Shown: positions 1 through 14,100 of the stretch, piece by piece | Layout of the letters: each line of letters begins with the position of its first letter | Position numbering within the stretch: the stretch's first letter is position 1 | Assembly (NCBI RefSeq): GCF_048771995.1 | Contig: NC_133063.1 | Location: 69,507,514-69,571,513, forward strand | Length of the DNA: 64,000 nt | Direction: 5' to 3' | Origin: Taeniopygia guttata | Taxonomy: Eukaryota; Chordata; Aves; Passeriformes; Estrildidae | Position numbers and translations under genes: made by a program | The notes under the pieces: generated by a model | The model's input: the letters and a program-made list of their open reading frames with translations, nothing else | The model's database searches: none | What the model was told of the DNA's origin: nothing

Positions 1-2104
1 TATATAGCCCATCTAAATCTATTTCTGGGTTAGACCATCTTTCTTAGAGCCTTTTCCTTAATAAATTTGTTGAATTTCACTGATACTGTGTAATACTGGA
101 TTAAGCTTACCCCATTTCTGTCACATTTTATGTGGAGTCTTACAATAGACTAACATTATTTATCTAAGTTCAAACTTCAGGAGAAAAGAAATCAAATTTA
201 GTTTGGATGGACTAATATATAGCTACCCTATTATGCCCCAAAACTGCTACCTGGACCAGGTAAGGGATTTTGCTCCCTTTAACACTGGCTTTTGATCAAA
301 CACCATAGTCAGGAATCTGTCATAAGCACATGTGGATATGATTCACAGTGGATACGATTAGGGTATTTCCTAATTCACAGTGGATACGATTAGGGTATTT
401 CCTAATTTTCTAAGATTTATAAGTAAAACTCCTGTATGGTCTGTTAAAACCATTCTCTTGTGAAAATGTCTTTCATAGGATTAAAATGTGGGCTAAAAGG
501 CACAGATGGAGACATGGAAATACCCAAAAAGGCTGGTTCAATTGTTTTTCTTTTTTGGAAGAAAGAGTATCAGTAGATGACATATAACAAAACATACAAG
601 AATTCTTCAAAATTAAAGGAAGATGGACTTCAGAACTTGGAGGAAACATAGCAAATGCTCTGTTATTCAAAGCAAAAGAAGAAAGTGGAGTACTTGTGTT
701 CATTTTATTGCACTGACCATTAAAACACATCACATTTGAGATCAGTTACAGACTGTATGCATTGTTAACATGCAGGGGACAGAACCAATTACGGAAGTGA
801 CTGCAGAAGTTAATGCACTTTCAGAAGGCAAACTGTGGAAACTGTGCTATTAATTTCTTCTGCATTGAGAAGCTTTGGTTTCAATATATATTTGCCCGTC
901 TTATTGTAACAATAATCTAAGTTTAGTTAAGTAGTCTTCAAAATCATATTTGGGGCATTATCTCCAACTGAAATTTAATTTTTAAGTCAACAAATTGTCA
1001 ATATAGACTTTGGCTTAATTCATTTTTGGATGCCTTTGAGCATTTGTTTTTCATTCCACAATTAGATTAATGCTAGAAGAATTTCCATCCAAACCACAAA
1101 ATAATCTGTTTCTAAACAAGATTTCCAATACAGAAACAATTTTTCCAAGTGTGACATCAGAACATTAAAGTATACTAAAACTATATTCTTGGGATATACC
1201 ATATTAGAGTAAAGGCATGTGAAAAATCACTCAGTTTTTCAATACTTGTAAGGTCACTTGGATCTACTCATTACAAAAACATACATTAATAATTTTGCTT
1301 GCTGTTAGCCTAAGTTAATATTCATCTTAGTAGTGAAACTCTGATTTCAATTATCAAAAAAAAATTATCCTGAATTTCAGAATGTTGAACATGCATGAAA
1401 AAGATTTGGGAAATAGCTACATAATTTGTTTCCTCTTTTTCAGAAGCTATCTCTCCTCATACTTTAACACAGTTTTCCCTAAGAGTAAAACACACAGTTA
1501 TCAAGTTATGTGTTTACTTATGAACCTACTACTGATAAAAGCTGTTTATTCCAGAACTTGAAGCAGAAAATGGTGAGTTCACTGCCTAAAGAACAGCAAA
1601 TAAAAAGTGTCTTATTTTTCAAAGAAATTAACTGCCTGCTCCTGATTTCAAATTGAACTGTGTATCCTGAAATGTATTTGAAAATTGTATATATTTATTT
1701 ATATAATTTATACATTTGTACAAACTTATAACTTCCAATTACCATATCTTTATTAGTTATACTGAGTTTGGTCAATACCAAAGACTTTTTTAATACAGGT
1801 GAAAGTTATTTTCAGACTCTGGATAAACAATGCAAATTCAATATTTCATCATAAACAAGGAAAATATACTACAGAATAATGAATATTTTTAAGAGATAAA
1901 TATAATATGGAACCAATTGCTTTAGAAAATTGCATTTTTTTAAAATCCATTACATTTTGATTTTATAAGAGCTCATAATCTTATCAATTTTCTAATGATT
2001 CAATTATGTTAAAATGCAGTATTACAATCACATTTCAGATTTGTGGCTTTAATACCATCTTCCTGATTTTCAGTGAAGAAATTGCTCTGAGATATTCTGA
2101 TTTT
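1..2104. other. PLGRKT 3' UTR and downstream flank
   Basis: AT-rich DNA downstream of the PLGRKT stop on the minus strand. The part next to the stop must hold the 3' UTR. Several minus-strand AATAAA words (TTTATT on plus, for example near 1693 and 1749) are possible poly(A) signals, but none stands out. Apart from the 32-bp tandem duplication listed separately, I see no gene, RNA or clear transposon here. Confidence 0.5.
342..405. repeat. Perfect 2 x 32-bp tandem duplication
   Basis: Positions 342-373 and 374-405 are identical 32-base units, each starting TTCACAGTGGATACG and ending TTTCCTAA. The lack of any mismatch suggests a recent duplication, or a copy-number variant. It lies downstream of PLGRKT in non-coding DNA. 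Confidence 0.9.
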
Positions 2105-2184
2105 CTACAAATCTTTACATGTGAGGGGTCCTTTAGGCAATTCCAGCAAAGTGCTCTGTGTGTCAAGTATGTTCTCTGCTTCAC
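2105..2184 (-). CDS. PLGRKT: PLGRKT last coding exon, with early stop
   Basis: The acceptor is TTAAG at 2185, after a long pyrimidine-rich tract. The exon completes a glycine codon, then reads EAENILDTQSTLLELPKG and PLTCKDL before TAG at 2107-2105. It aligns without gaps to the human C-terminal segment. Past the TAG the same frame still reads KIRISQSNFF, like the human KARKEQSRFF, and stays open for about 31 codons. The stop therefore interrupts a recognisable end rather than marking the old one. The family's terminal lysine is absent both at the TAG and in the read-through. Confidence 0.85.
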
Positions 2185-5100
2185 CTTAAAAAAAATTTTT
2201 AAAAGCAAAAAAAAAAAGAGAGAAAAAAAAATTAAAGCAAAAAAGTGTCAATTTTCTCAGTCTTACAGCTAGAAAGCAAAGAAGGGAAAAAAACTTAAGA
2301 AACTAATTTAACCATTCTTGTTTGGACCACATTAGCAAAATAGCAAGTCACAGCTATGTATTTTATAAATAATCTGATGTTATACCAAGTTGTCTCTGAG
2401 AAATTTTGGATTGGTGGGGTAATTAGGAATCTGAGAATAAGGTGTACATAAGCTTTAACAAGTAAACTTGTACACAGTGTCACAGATGTACTATATTTGG
2501 GCACAATCTTTCTTTGTGCCTCAGGACTAGCCTAAAAGGTATCAGAATTCGGGCAGCACAGGTCTTGAAGAAGCATTGCTCAAAGCCCACTGCCCACAAA
2601 AAGCTTTGCTAAGGCAGTTACCTAAACATGAAGCATAGCAGGGAAAAGTTGTAGAGTGCAGATTGCTCTGGGTAAGGCTGGAATGAAAACATCTAGGACA
2701 GAGAATCCAAAAAACAAAGATACAGACTCAACATTTTACATAGGTTGTGGTGGTCTGATTGTGATACAAGAAGAGAGGAAGATTAGGCAGAGAATGCATT
2801 TGTTTCGGCTGATGCCATTTGGCACAATGCGAACGATCTTGTTTATCCATGTCTTAAATCCCAGCTTTATGATTCTTATAGCAGTGGTTTGAAACTGTAT
2901 TTATGTGTGATCAGCCTGACTAAATATTGCAATGCAGTCAGGATTATGGTCATTTTATAAAACAGGTCTGAGTGCTGACATCTCCCAGCTGTAAGTTTTG
3001 TAGTACTACAATGCCTGGGACCATCAGTAATATCCAGCACTCGTTGCCACTCCCACAACATCACTCAGTTGCATATAGCATCTGATTATGAAATAGCAAG
3101 AGATCTTGGGGATAGAGACATAGATAGACAAATTTCTACGCCTGTCCCTCACATGTACTAGAGGACATTGCCCCACTGAGTGCTCAGGATACAAGGACTC
3201 AGCTATCTAAATCTCAGAAAAGGTAGCCAGAATTCCATTGCTTAGTGGAGAAGTTCTGTGCAATTAGAGGCTGGCCATAAAATCCATCCTCTCCTCTAAT
3301 AATTTGTGTGGAAAATACCAGCAGTGTATGCCTGGACTAGGAGGAAAAACAAACAGCAAGGCCTAGAACACAGAACAGCAGGTTGATTCTTTGTGTCCTC
3401 AGAGGTTTAGAAAAGATAGTTTGACAGTTTTTCTGTAACCCTGACATACCCAAAAGATTAGATCCTGATACACAGCCCTGGAAACTTAGGGCTTTCCAAC
3501 AACACAAGCAGAACTCAAAAGAGGTATTTCCCCGTGTATTTTCAGTTTTGGGTTTTAATTAGCCCAAGCTATAAAGAAGGAAAAAATACCCTTCCAATAT
3601 TTCAGTGTGGAAGAATACTAAAATAATGAGATAATTTTTGGTCAAGTAGGCTAGAGACAGAAGAAAAAATTAACTGTAAGCAAGATCAGAAACAAAATGC
3701 CTAACGAAGGAGAAGCAATGAAACCTTTTAGGGGCAAAAAATTATGCCAAAGGATGAAAGGGAGCAGATGCAGATGTTATGTGATTAAGTTAGTTCAGAT
3801 ACAAGGTTCACCATGCAGCACAGAAATAATTGCAGATTATTTTAGGAGAAGGAATTGGCTATGAGGTTAATGACAAGTATACCCTGGAAGAAAGAGACCA
3901 TGTAAAGTAAGAACAGTAAAGGGAATGGTGCATACATTCATTATTACACCAGAGAGATTAAGCATGGCATGCACCAACAGAATAAATACAAAAGCAGAGA
4001 ATTGGTTGCAAAGGTATGGGAGTGAACATGGGGATCTGTTGAGTATTGAGAATAAGCATTGTGGCTGCAGGTCAATTGTGTCATAAAATCTTCTCTTCAA
4101 CTATGTAATTTTAACCATAAAATAAAAATGAACTCCTGAACCTGATTTCCAGACCAGATTCATCCAGGCTATTCTATTTCCTTTTAATCCAGTGCTGATA
4201 TTGGTAATGAGTTTAATTTCCTTCTCTTACTTTCCTTTATCCTATCCTGTAAGTAGGATCTGTAGACCTAAATCTCTCACATCTTTTTACAAAGCTAAAC
4301 AAATTAATTTTTTTTTTCTCTTATAAGGCAGTTTGTCATTCCCTAATAATTTTAGCTCTTCAGTGTAAGTACAGAAGTTCCCTTTCCAGAAGTGATCTGA
4401 ACTACATGTAAATTTCCACAGGGGTTATATTATTTTCCTGCACCTTCCCATCTGTACTCTATTCATACTAACCTTGTGAAATATGCATCCGTGGATATAT
4501 TCAAAAGCCTTTTGGACATTTTCCTGGGCAATTGGCTATGGATGATCCTGTCTGAGCAGGGGGCTTGGACCAGACAACCTTCAGAGATTCCTTCCAACCT
4601 CAACCATACCATGCATGATACTAGGAAACCTCACTTGGTGTTTCTAGTTGATAAAACTTGATGTTCTAATTTGATGTTAGAAACTTGATGTTTCTAGTAG
4701 AAAATTTTATTTTCTATTTGGTTCTACAATTTCTTTTCTGAAAAACATTTTCACAAGCCTTGCATACTGCTGGAGTTCTTCTAACGGATCTAAAGTGCTG
4801 CAGATGACTTTTCCTATTTGGAAAGCAATAGGATACCACATTGCCCCTCTTCAACCTATACAGGACCACATGGTACACAGAAAACACATTACATATAAAT
4901 CCTAAATTCCGAGTACTAATTCCGCTCTGTGTGTACTAATCTTCTTTTCAACAGTTTGATTTCCAAGGACTACCCTTTATTCCCTATGCTTAAGTGACTC
5001 TTCATATTAAAATCCAGAGAAGTTTGTTTAATGCTGTTGGGGAAATGTTCACAGGTATACAATCCTGCATCACCTAAATGTATTTGCACCTGCATGCAGC

Positions 5101-8100
5101 AGGAACTACAGCAGATTTTGTCTAATTGGCCTACCACTATTTTCAATGAAGCATACAGAGTTAGGAAACCTAAGTGTTAGATCTGGAGGCCAAAGACTAA
5201 GTGCTGAAACAGATTTTTATTTTGTTTCAATATGGTTGTGCAGAAAAGACAACCAAGCTAGTTAACTAAGTGAATCTGTGCAGGTGACAAGCCAATGCCT
5301 GATGCTGTTTTTACTTACAGTCAACACTCACTGAGCCAGTCTCCTGCACTAGGAATCACAGATACCATAAACGCATCTCCATAAACTTCAACACAATGTA
5401 TATAATTTAATCACAGAGACAAGGGACAACTATGAGGCAAGACCCCACTTTCCAGGACTTACCTTTCTTCAGACTTTGGAGGACTGCAGCAAGATGACTG
5501 CAGTAAGATGACCTGATGACTGTATTTGGTCATGAAGGTGAAAGGCCATGATTCATGTCTGTATTCCTTTATATTATCATCCCTAACCCTTTCCCCAGAA
5601 CAACAGCAGCGGAGTAGAATAAAGAAGTAAATCTGTATTCTACACTACATCTGTCATTTCTCCCAGTTACTCGGTTCCTACATCAGCTGTGTTTATAACC
5701 TTAGAATTCAAATATTTTGAAACATGAAGAGAAAATTATAGCCTTAACTGAAAAGAAATGCTGTAAAAGTATAGTAAGTACCCTTGACTGGCAAAATATC
5801 TGAACTTCAACAGAAGGAAAAAATGAGACATAATATTTCTGTCAAAAATATGTCAAATATCTATTATAAGTTTTCTCCCAGCCATTAAAAAAAAACAAAA
5901 AAAACCCCAAAACAAAACAAACAAACAAACAAAAAAAAACTAACAAAAAAACCATAACAGATTATCTGAAGCTTGGTTCTCTGAGAGAACAGGACAGACT
6001 TACATACCTTTAATCCTTTGCAGTAATGTCCCATAGACCATATCATAATGATAGGAAAATACAAAGCCTAAGGGAAGTATTGGCAGCAAAACTGCTGGAT
6101 TCTTCCTTTTTATTACTCTGTGCCAGAAAAAAAAAAAAAAAATAGGATATTCAGCACATCAGCACTTGACCCTGACTGTCTAAGACTTGTGTATCCTTCT
6201 AAAAAATCTTTAATCTCTAATAGACCAAATCTTTATTTCCTCAGAAACATTGGCTTCTGGTTGCCTCCTTTCTCAACCCAAGAATATTGTTAAATCACAA
6301 TAGTAATTTTTGAAATTACCTAACAAATATGTGATAATCTAACTCATTTAGCATGCATGTGCAGTGCCATCTACCCAGCAGCAACATGTCACAATATGGA
6401 TTCTATGTTCATTTCCAAATGCTACAGAGAAGCCATAATGCATAAGGTGCATTTAATCTTCACTATATACACAAAACTGCAAATGTTTCCTAATTTCCTC
6501 TAAACAGATTACAGCCTAAGAAAACATTATCAACAAAAAATACTGTAGGGCAAGTTCTTCCCTATGCAATATAGCTTTATCAGCCAGGTTTCTTTTTTCC
6601 TTGGGTCAGTTGATTCAAATTTAAGTGAGTAGACTTGAGAATATGTCCACTTGTTCACTACATTAAAAAAATCCAGATGGAGGATGTGCGACTCACTAAC
6701 AGTTCATTAAATCTCAGTACAGACAAGAAAATAGCACAGCATTTAAATACTCTCTCCTCTTCCACATACAACTTTTACTTTGCACTGGACTTCTTGTACT
6801 TCAGATATTTTACTGCCATTTTATTGTCAGCTCATGTCTCTGCTTTTAAATAAATCTGCAGTACAGACATAACCAGAGCACATTAAAAGCAGACAGAATT
6901 CAGAGTCTATTTGTCATTTGATCAATCTCTGAGCAACCACTAGATAAAAATAACTACTTTTAGTGCAAAACCAAGACCTAGAAAAATAGAAATATATAAT
7001 GTAAAATATTTTCTGTTAGGGAATAAACTTTATACCCAGTTGCTAAAACTACAGCAGCAAGTCCAAAAAATGTCCCAAAATATTTAAGAAATTCTTGTGT
7101 CCAAGCAATCTGCATGGCTGTTTGTCTCTCTCTCATCAGGTTCTGCAGTGCTAGTTGCCTTTCCAGCTAAAGAAGGGAGACTGGTTAAACAAAATTAAGT
7201 CATCCATTTATTTTAAAAATTAACTCAATTTCTCAGTGGTCTGTAAATCCAAAACACAAACTAAGAAGGCAATCTTTCATGGCTTTTGATTGAGAATGGG
7301 CTTCTTCAGTAATAGTTTCTACCAAAAAACATTTAGGTGAATTAGCAAGTGTTTTTATGCAGAATCTTTCTAATTGTGCTTCTCAAGGTCCAGACAACCA
7401 AAATTGAAGTGTTAGGTTTTGAGTGGGACCCAAGTCTCAGCAGGACTCTCTAGATTCTCTGACTTTCACATTTCCATGGTGATTCACAGAATACCTGCTT
7501 CCCCAATTCATTCTGCTTAATTCTAATTTAGTTGTAATAATTTTAGAGTCAATCTTGACACCTCTTTGCCCTTTGAGGATTTCCTCTTCCTCATGATGCA
7601 TAAAAAAGCTAGTAACTCTTCTGCAATACCACAGTTGCAAATACAGAAAAGCACTGTGAAGACAACAGATCTTTTATAGATTATGAATACATATCAAAAG
7701 TCCATAAGGAAATACTTCTGTAACAAAAATTAAAAACAGTAAAAAAGTAAAATCTAGTCAATATAGTCACATGTCCAGGAAGAACTTTCTATGGTACAGA
7801 AGAATAAAAAAGCAGGTTATTAGATTTTTTTTTTTTTTTTTAATTACATGTCCCATCTAAACCTACTGGTATATTTTCATTAAGTAAGGTAAACTTAGTA
7901 TTTCTCAAAAGTTCCTCTCAACTATATAGAACACAAAAAAAAAATTCCTTTGAGTGATGAAAAAATAATAATTGTGCCAAAAAAGAGCAGTCTGAAACCA
8001 AAGTGGAGTAGTTAGTTAACAGAACAAGAAGTCTTCTTCACAGCAATGTTTAGAATTCATCTTGTGGGGAAAAAATTGAACACCTGGGTTTGTATGTGTA

Positions 8101-11100
8101 GGCCAGCTCACCAAGTTGAATGAGAAGTTCAACAAGGTACAGAAAACAGAATACCAGCTGCTTAAATGAGTGTATTCCAGGGAAGAAAGAACAAAGACTG
8201 AATTCAGAAAGTTGTCTTCTAATGAATCTCTAAAAGTAATTAAATATGTTCTTTTCTCCTGCTTTCTAATTCAAGAATAATTTAAAGGATTTGTAATTAC
8301 TTAAGGTTTCCACCCATTTATTCACCTCCTTTATTATTGATTTAGCCTGAACAGAACAATTTCTGTTAAATTGTTACTAATTATTTCTTCAGACTATGTT
8401 GATCTTGCTATCTTATTTACAAGTTCATTCAGTACATAGATAGGTAGAAATAATTTTGAGACAGCATAATGAAAAAAGGACAGATCTAATTACATATAAT
8501 TGTACACAATAGGAAAAACAACATTCACTATAGTCTCACAGCACTATTTCATCTGTTTCTCTTCCTCAAGACTTACATTTCAATTGTTGTTCTCACAAAA
8601 AATATCAACAGGCTTTACCTTTCTGATAGCCATAATTTTCAGATTGCTTTGTTTTGGTTTTCTTTTTTTTCATAAGAAATAATTATATAATGGCTGACAA
8701 ACCACTTAATAAAATATCAAAATAATTAGATTTTATTTTGTTACCCACAAGACAGTTGGAAGTTCTAAAATAAACAAGTACACTGGCATTAATTACACCC
8801 ATTTTGGTCCCAAATATCCTAAGCCTGCTAAATTGCTGAGGGCTGACGTTATAAGATAAAATAATGACACGTAATATCCATTTAATGACTTTATTTTCAT
8901 CTTCAGGGTGATTATAGATGTAGTTTCCACATATGTGAAAAGTATTAAGAGATCCTTTGTTTGCCTGCCAGCACAGATAAGGACCTGTGCTTCCAAGATG
9001 CAGAGTATTACCCTAAATGAGCTTCAATTTGAAGAAGCACATGGTAAGGAAGTGGGACAAGGATTGTCGTGCTAAAAGGGAACAATGGAGAAGAAGAAAA
9101 ACATGCCCAGTGTTTAGAAAGAAACAAGTATAGTATAAAAAGAAGGCTGTAAGTTCAAACTTACAAAAGTAAACTAAAGGATCTAACATGATAAAAACAA
9201 ATACACACACACACAAAAAAAAAACCCTGAAAAAACCCCAACAAAAAACCTCTCACACTAGTTTTACTTTGACAGCTCTTTAAAACCCAAGTGCTGAAAG
9301 AAAAATATAAGTTACAAACAATAAATTTAAGCAAACACCCTCCTGCAGGAGACTGTCATATCAACTTCCAGAAGCCCAAAGGTACTTCCATGTATATCTA
9401 CAAGTAGTTCATATAAATAACCTACTATAATTGAAAACAACTTGTTTTCTATATTATAGACAGCAGTCAGATAACATTATCAAACATTTTTCATATTCTT
9501 TTTAGCTAGATGTTTTTTCTTTCACTTGAAAGAAACAATCCTCAACTTTCTCCATCAAAAAGTAAGTGGTGGAATGAATTGCATAGAAAAATGCCTGTAA
9601 TTCCTTTTCTTTGAGCAAACTTCTATGTAGATGTAAAATTTAAACTAGATGAAACATAATATCATATTTAAGTTAATTTCTTAAAAAAAGATATGTTGGA
9701 GGGAAGTTTTAGAATTATGAATCTTAGAGCATTAGAAAATCTTATGAACATTCTCTTTGTACATGGTGAAATGTGACAGCCAAGGAACAATGGTTTCAGA
9801 GGAATACTAATCCACAGAAGGGAATAAAAAGCAGGTCTAGTGGCATTTGGCTAAAAGAATAATTTAATTCTTACTTTTATTAAAGTTTTATGATATTACA
9901 ATTAATAGTTTACAAGACCTATTTTGTCCATAAACCTACAATGTAGCACCAAGAAAGCCCTGAGATGAGTTTTGATGATCCTAAGTAAGCTACAGTACTG
10001 ATGCAGAGATTTGTAAACCAATTTTTATTTATTCATAATTTATACAGAGAAAACTTGGTAACAATACATGAGCATGTGCTCCAAAACACCTTTGAACCTA
10101 TGTGGTTTTATGCCAAACTCAGGATAACGTCTCTCAAATGCCAGAAGTTCCTTTTGTTCTGTGTTCTGTACTCCTTTATTAAAAAAAAAAAAAAATCTTC
10201 ATTCATGCTTTCCATTTCCAATATCAGTTTTGTTACTTGTCATGGTTTCATCTTGCAAAACAAAAGACTACAGTGCTGTAGCTGTTAGGATTACAACAGG
10301 AATCTGAATAATGAAGAGATTTGGTCTAAGTGTTCTAAGTGTTCCAGGGCAATTCCACACTGACTCCACTGGATTTCAAATTCTCCTTAAGTAAAAGGAA
10401 AAACTGAGCAACAATTATGGCCAAAGTTCTCCTACTAAATATTGTTTCATCACATGACTTAAACTTAACAGAAAACCTGTAGAAAACCAGTTTGCAGTAC
10501 ACCTGAGCTCTTTTCAGGGAGCTCTGTAGCCACTGTATAGCACAGCAGGGAACACCTCTCTGGCATATTCTGACAAAGCCAACAAAAAGCAGGGCACCTG
10601 CCTGTCCTGTGCAACCAGAAACTGCTTTAGCATGTCCAGACCTGACATCTGAACAGTTAAATAGGTTCAAAAGCAATGCTTGACTGTAAAAGAGTATATA
10701 CCTTAAAATAAATTTTGGATGCTCTAAGTGTCAAAATGAAACACCTACATGGGCACTCAGGTAACTCCTCTAAACAAATATTTTAAAAATTAAAACAATT
10801 AATGTACAATATCCTTATGTTTATCCATTTAACATGACAGTCTTAACTGAATACCTGGAGCTTGAGTAGTTTTGAATGACCAAGATATCCTGATGTGCTG
10901 GCCTTAAACTGCCAAACAACTAGAACTTGGTAGATCTTAAGTCAAAAAACAGTGCCTTAAGCAACTGCCTTAAGTTGTCCTTAAGGAGTCAGGATTTGAA
11001 AATATATGTATATAGGAAACGACTCAGGACTCTACCACAAAAAATGACTCAAAATTAGAGGAAAGAAAACCAAACCATATTTGACTGCAGTTCAAATCAA

Positions 11101-14100
11101 TATCCCATTTTCAGCTGTTAATTTCCTAGTAATTGTGTCTTATTTTCCTCCGCATGTGTCCTATTGAAAATGTCAGTCACACTGGGATAGTGAAAGACTT
11201 TTGATCCATTAACATGCAGATTTTACGAAAAACATGAAGTCCTACTGTCTTAGGACTTACTTTACAATAATTTTTAAAATTACTTCTTTTCTTATTATGG
11301 CAGAACAGAAGCAAGAATTAAGAACAGTAGGTAATAATTTTTACTGAAAAATATTTTATAAAATTTTATAGCTAATACGAAAAAAAAAAAAAGTATGTAA
11401 TTCAGACTTAGAAGAGATGGGCAGTAGTTTATTTAGAAAAGTCTTACTGATGGGAGAAGCTGATTATTGAGAAAACAAGCCACAGGTGCACATCATAGAT
11501 ATCAGCATTCAACATCCAAGTGCCATGTCTTAGGGAACAAATTCTGCTTCATATTAAGTACACAAATGACCCATCTACATAGCCATAAAAACTTAAATAG
11601 AAATGATTTATGTGACCATCCTTGCACTAAAAACTACAGATAAAGGATCTGAAGTGTAGCTTTAGAACAGGAGGAAGAGAGATACTGTAATTTTCCTAGC
11701 CAGGTTGCTGTATATAGCACAAGAGAGCTGAAGTTGTAATGTGGATACATGGGTGCACATCCAAGCATGCTTTTCAATTACTTGTATCCTGTAACAATCA
11801 GACCATGATTTTATAGACACAGTTAATATAATAATAAAGAAGTCACAATAGCAATTTCTATAGATTGCATAATTTAAAAAAAATAAGTGTAGTATTTCAA
11901 AATATATGAGTACTAGTAGCAAGTGACATTTTAAATTTTATAACACTCTCAAGAGGACCCAGTTACAAATAACTTTCCCATTTTTTCTTTAAATACAGCT
12001 GCTCTGTGAGCAACTGTGAGGGCTGATTGGGATTTTGAAGTCTGCCACACAGAAACTGTTAGAGTAAAAGGAAATCGATGTTACAAAATGAATCATGACA
12101 GATGAAGAGAAGTGAGGCACAGAGGGAAAAGGTCAGTACTGTGAAACTGATAATGCTAATAAACTAGTCAGTGGTAACCATCCTTATCATTTCTACTGAT
12201 TATTCTTCAGACTGCCACAATGATGTCAAACCACACAAAAGAGCATTTATACCATCATTTCATTGATTAAAATCCAATGGGGGAAAATTCTCATCTGAAA
12301 TAATTTAATCAACTTTGACAACTTGCAAAAAAACCCCTCTCTGTATTACAAGTCACATCTTCACTAGACTAGAAACTTTTCATACTTTAGACTCTTAGCT
12401 TGTTTTCTCTCTTCCATGTTCAGATGCAGTAGACGGAATGGATGCTACTTTGGTTTTGTATCCATAGACGGGATGGAAGGTGGTGTACAAATACTCAATA
12501 GAAATTAAAAGCAAAGCCAGTGAGAAATGATTTCTTCTTCACTGTCCACATGTATTAAACAATTTCAATGGTATATTTTGTGTGAGTCTATGTGTCTATG
12601 TGGAGGAAGACAGAGTAATCACTCCTCAATAAAGAGTCAATTTGCAACCCAATATGCTTTACGGATCTCCTGGGAGATATGCTCTTTTACCCAACCTCTC
12701 TAAAATATTGGGCTCGACAAACACTTAGCTTGAGAGCAGTCATGGCAGTAAACCTATAGAGAACATATTTCATGTCACTATCATTAAGACATAATTATAC
12801 TGATGTCCTGGTAAACAGCTATTTGGACAGGAAAGGAATTAACTACCTTATAAGAAGTAATCAGATAAATGCCATCTCTGCTTAAGTTCTGAAATCCAGT
12901 ATATAAATCTAAGAAAACGGAATCTTGAAGAAACTTTTGGGATACCCTTACACCATGTAAAAGTGCTCTCCAGTTTTGTAACAGGTTAATACATCTGTTA
13001 TCGGCCATGATTGCTCTGCCATAATAGTTTATTTTAACTTACAGTTTTTCTTATTTTTCACTTACAGACACTCTGAAAGTGGTGTTTTAAAAAGTACTAA
13101 CTTCTAACTTCTGAGGACTCAGAGCTGCAATGAAAAATAAGGCTTAAGTTGAAAAAAAAAAAAGTGACAATCACATTAAAAAATCTGCAAATTCCTTCCA
13201 AAACATGTATGAAAGTCAGTGTGCAGATAGTACAGCTACATGTGGCATTTTATCAGCTGAAAAAAGTTTAAACGCTCATGTGACTTATCCTCAGTGTCCT
13301 TCTTTCCAATCAATAGGTAAAACAAGAAGTTGCTGCAAATGGTTCTTTGGCAAAAATAAATGAAAAATAGAATAGTGATACCGATCTCTACACCTGCATT
13401 GTAAGCCACCAGAGTGCAATACAGAGATGACAACTTAAAATAATTATGCAGTGTCTGCTTGGTTCTATGACCAGCATGCCCACAGACATCTCAGGAAATG
13501 GGCTCTAGATCAAACAGTTATAATAAATCAGACCTAAATGTTTTATCCTGCTGCTTCAAAGCTTGTTTGCAGATATTTTTCACATCAAGTACACAGAGCA
13601 ATTAAAATTATTAGCACTGCAAGAAATTGCACTTTAAAAAGAAAACTTAATTTTTAAAGCTTCCCCATGCAGAGACAGATTACAAATAATTTACAAGCAA
13701 AGAGTTATCAGAAAAAGAAAAGGGTCTCACAATATTAGCCACAAGCCAGAATGTAAACTTCACTGAAAAAAATCACACAGAATTACAGAATATTCACAGC
13801 TGGAAAGGACCCACCAGGATTGAGTCCCTACCCTTAACTGCATGGCCATAGATTGAACCCATGACCTTGGTGGTATTAGCACCAAATATTTATTCCTTTT
13901 GTTGTCAATAAGGTACTGAAATTGCACTTCTTTATAAAGAAGAAATAATATCAAAAGCCCTAAAAACCATGTGAGATTTGTGCTGCACAAAGGACAGACT
14001 CAATCTAATGAGCAAAGCATGAAGGTAAAATTTCTTGGCAGTAACCCAGCATTCTTATTTTTCTTCTATGGCTTTTAGGCAACAAACATGCAGCAGAGTG

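Larger units (their letters stand above)
2185..6007 (-). other. PLGRKT intron between last two coding exons
   Basis: An intron of 3.8 kb. It holds an A-rich run just inside the acceptor (2189-2245), a CR1 fragment (4488-4623) and an A/C-rich run of AAAAC/AAAC units (5887-5952). Short open frames here are AT-rich chance frames with no recognisable protein. Confidence 0.7.

Noticed and set aside
10335..10676. 113-codon frame on minus in the PLGRKT intron
   Set aside because: No similarity to any family I know and no exon signals in phase with PLGRKT.
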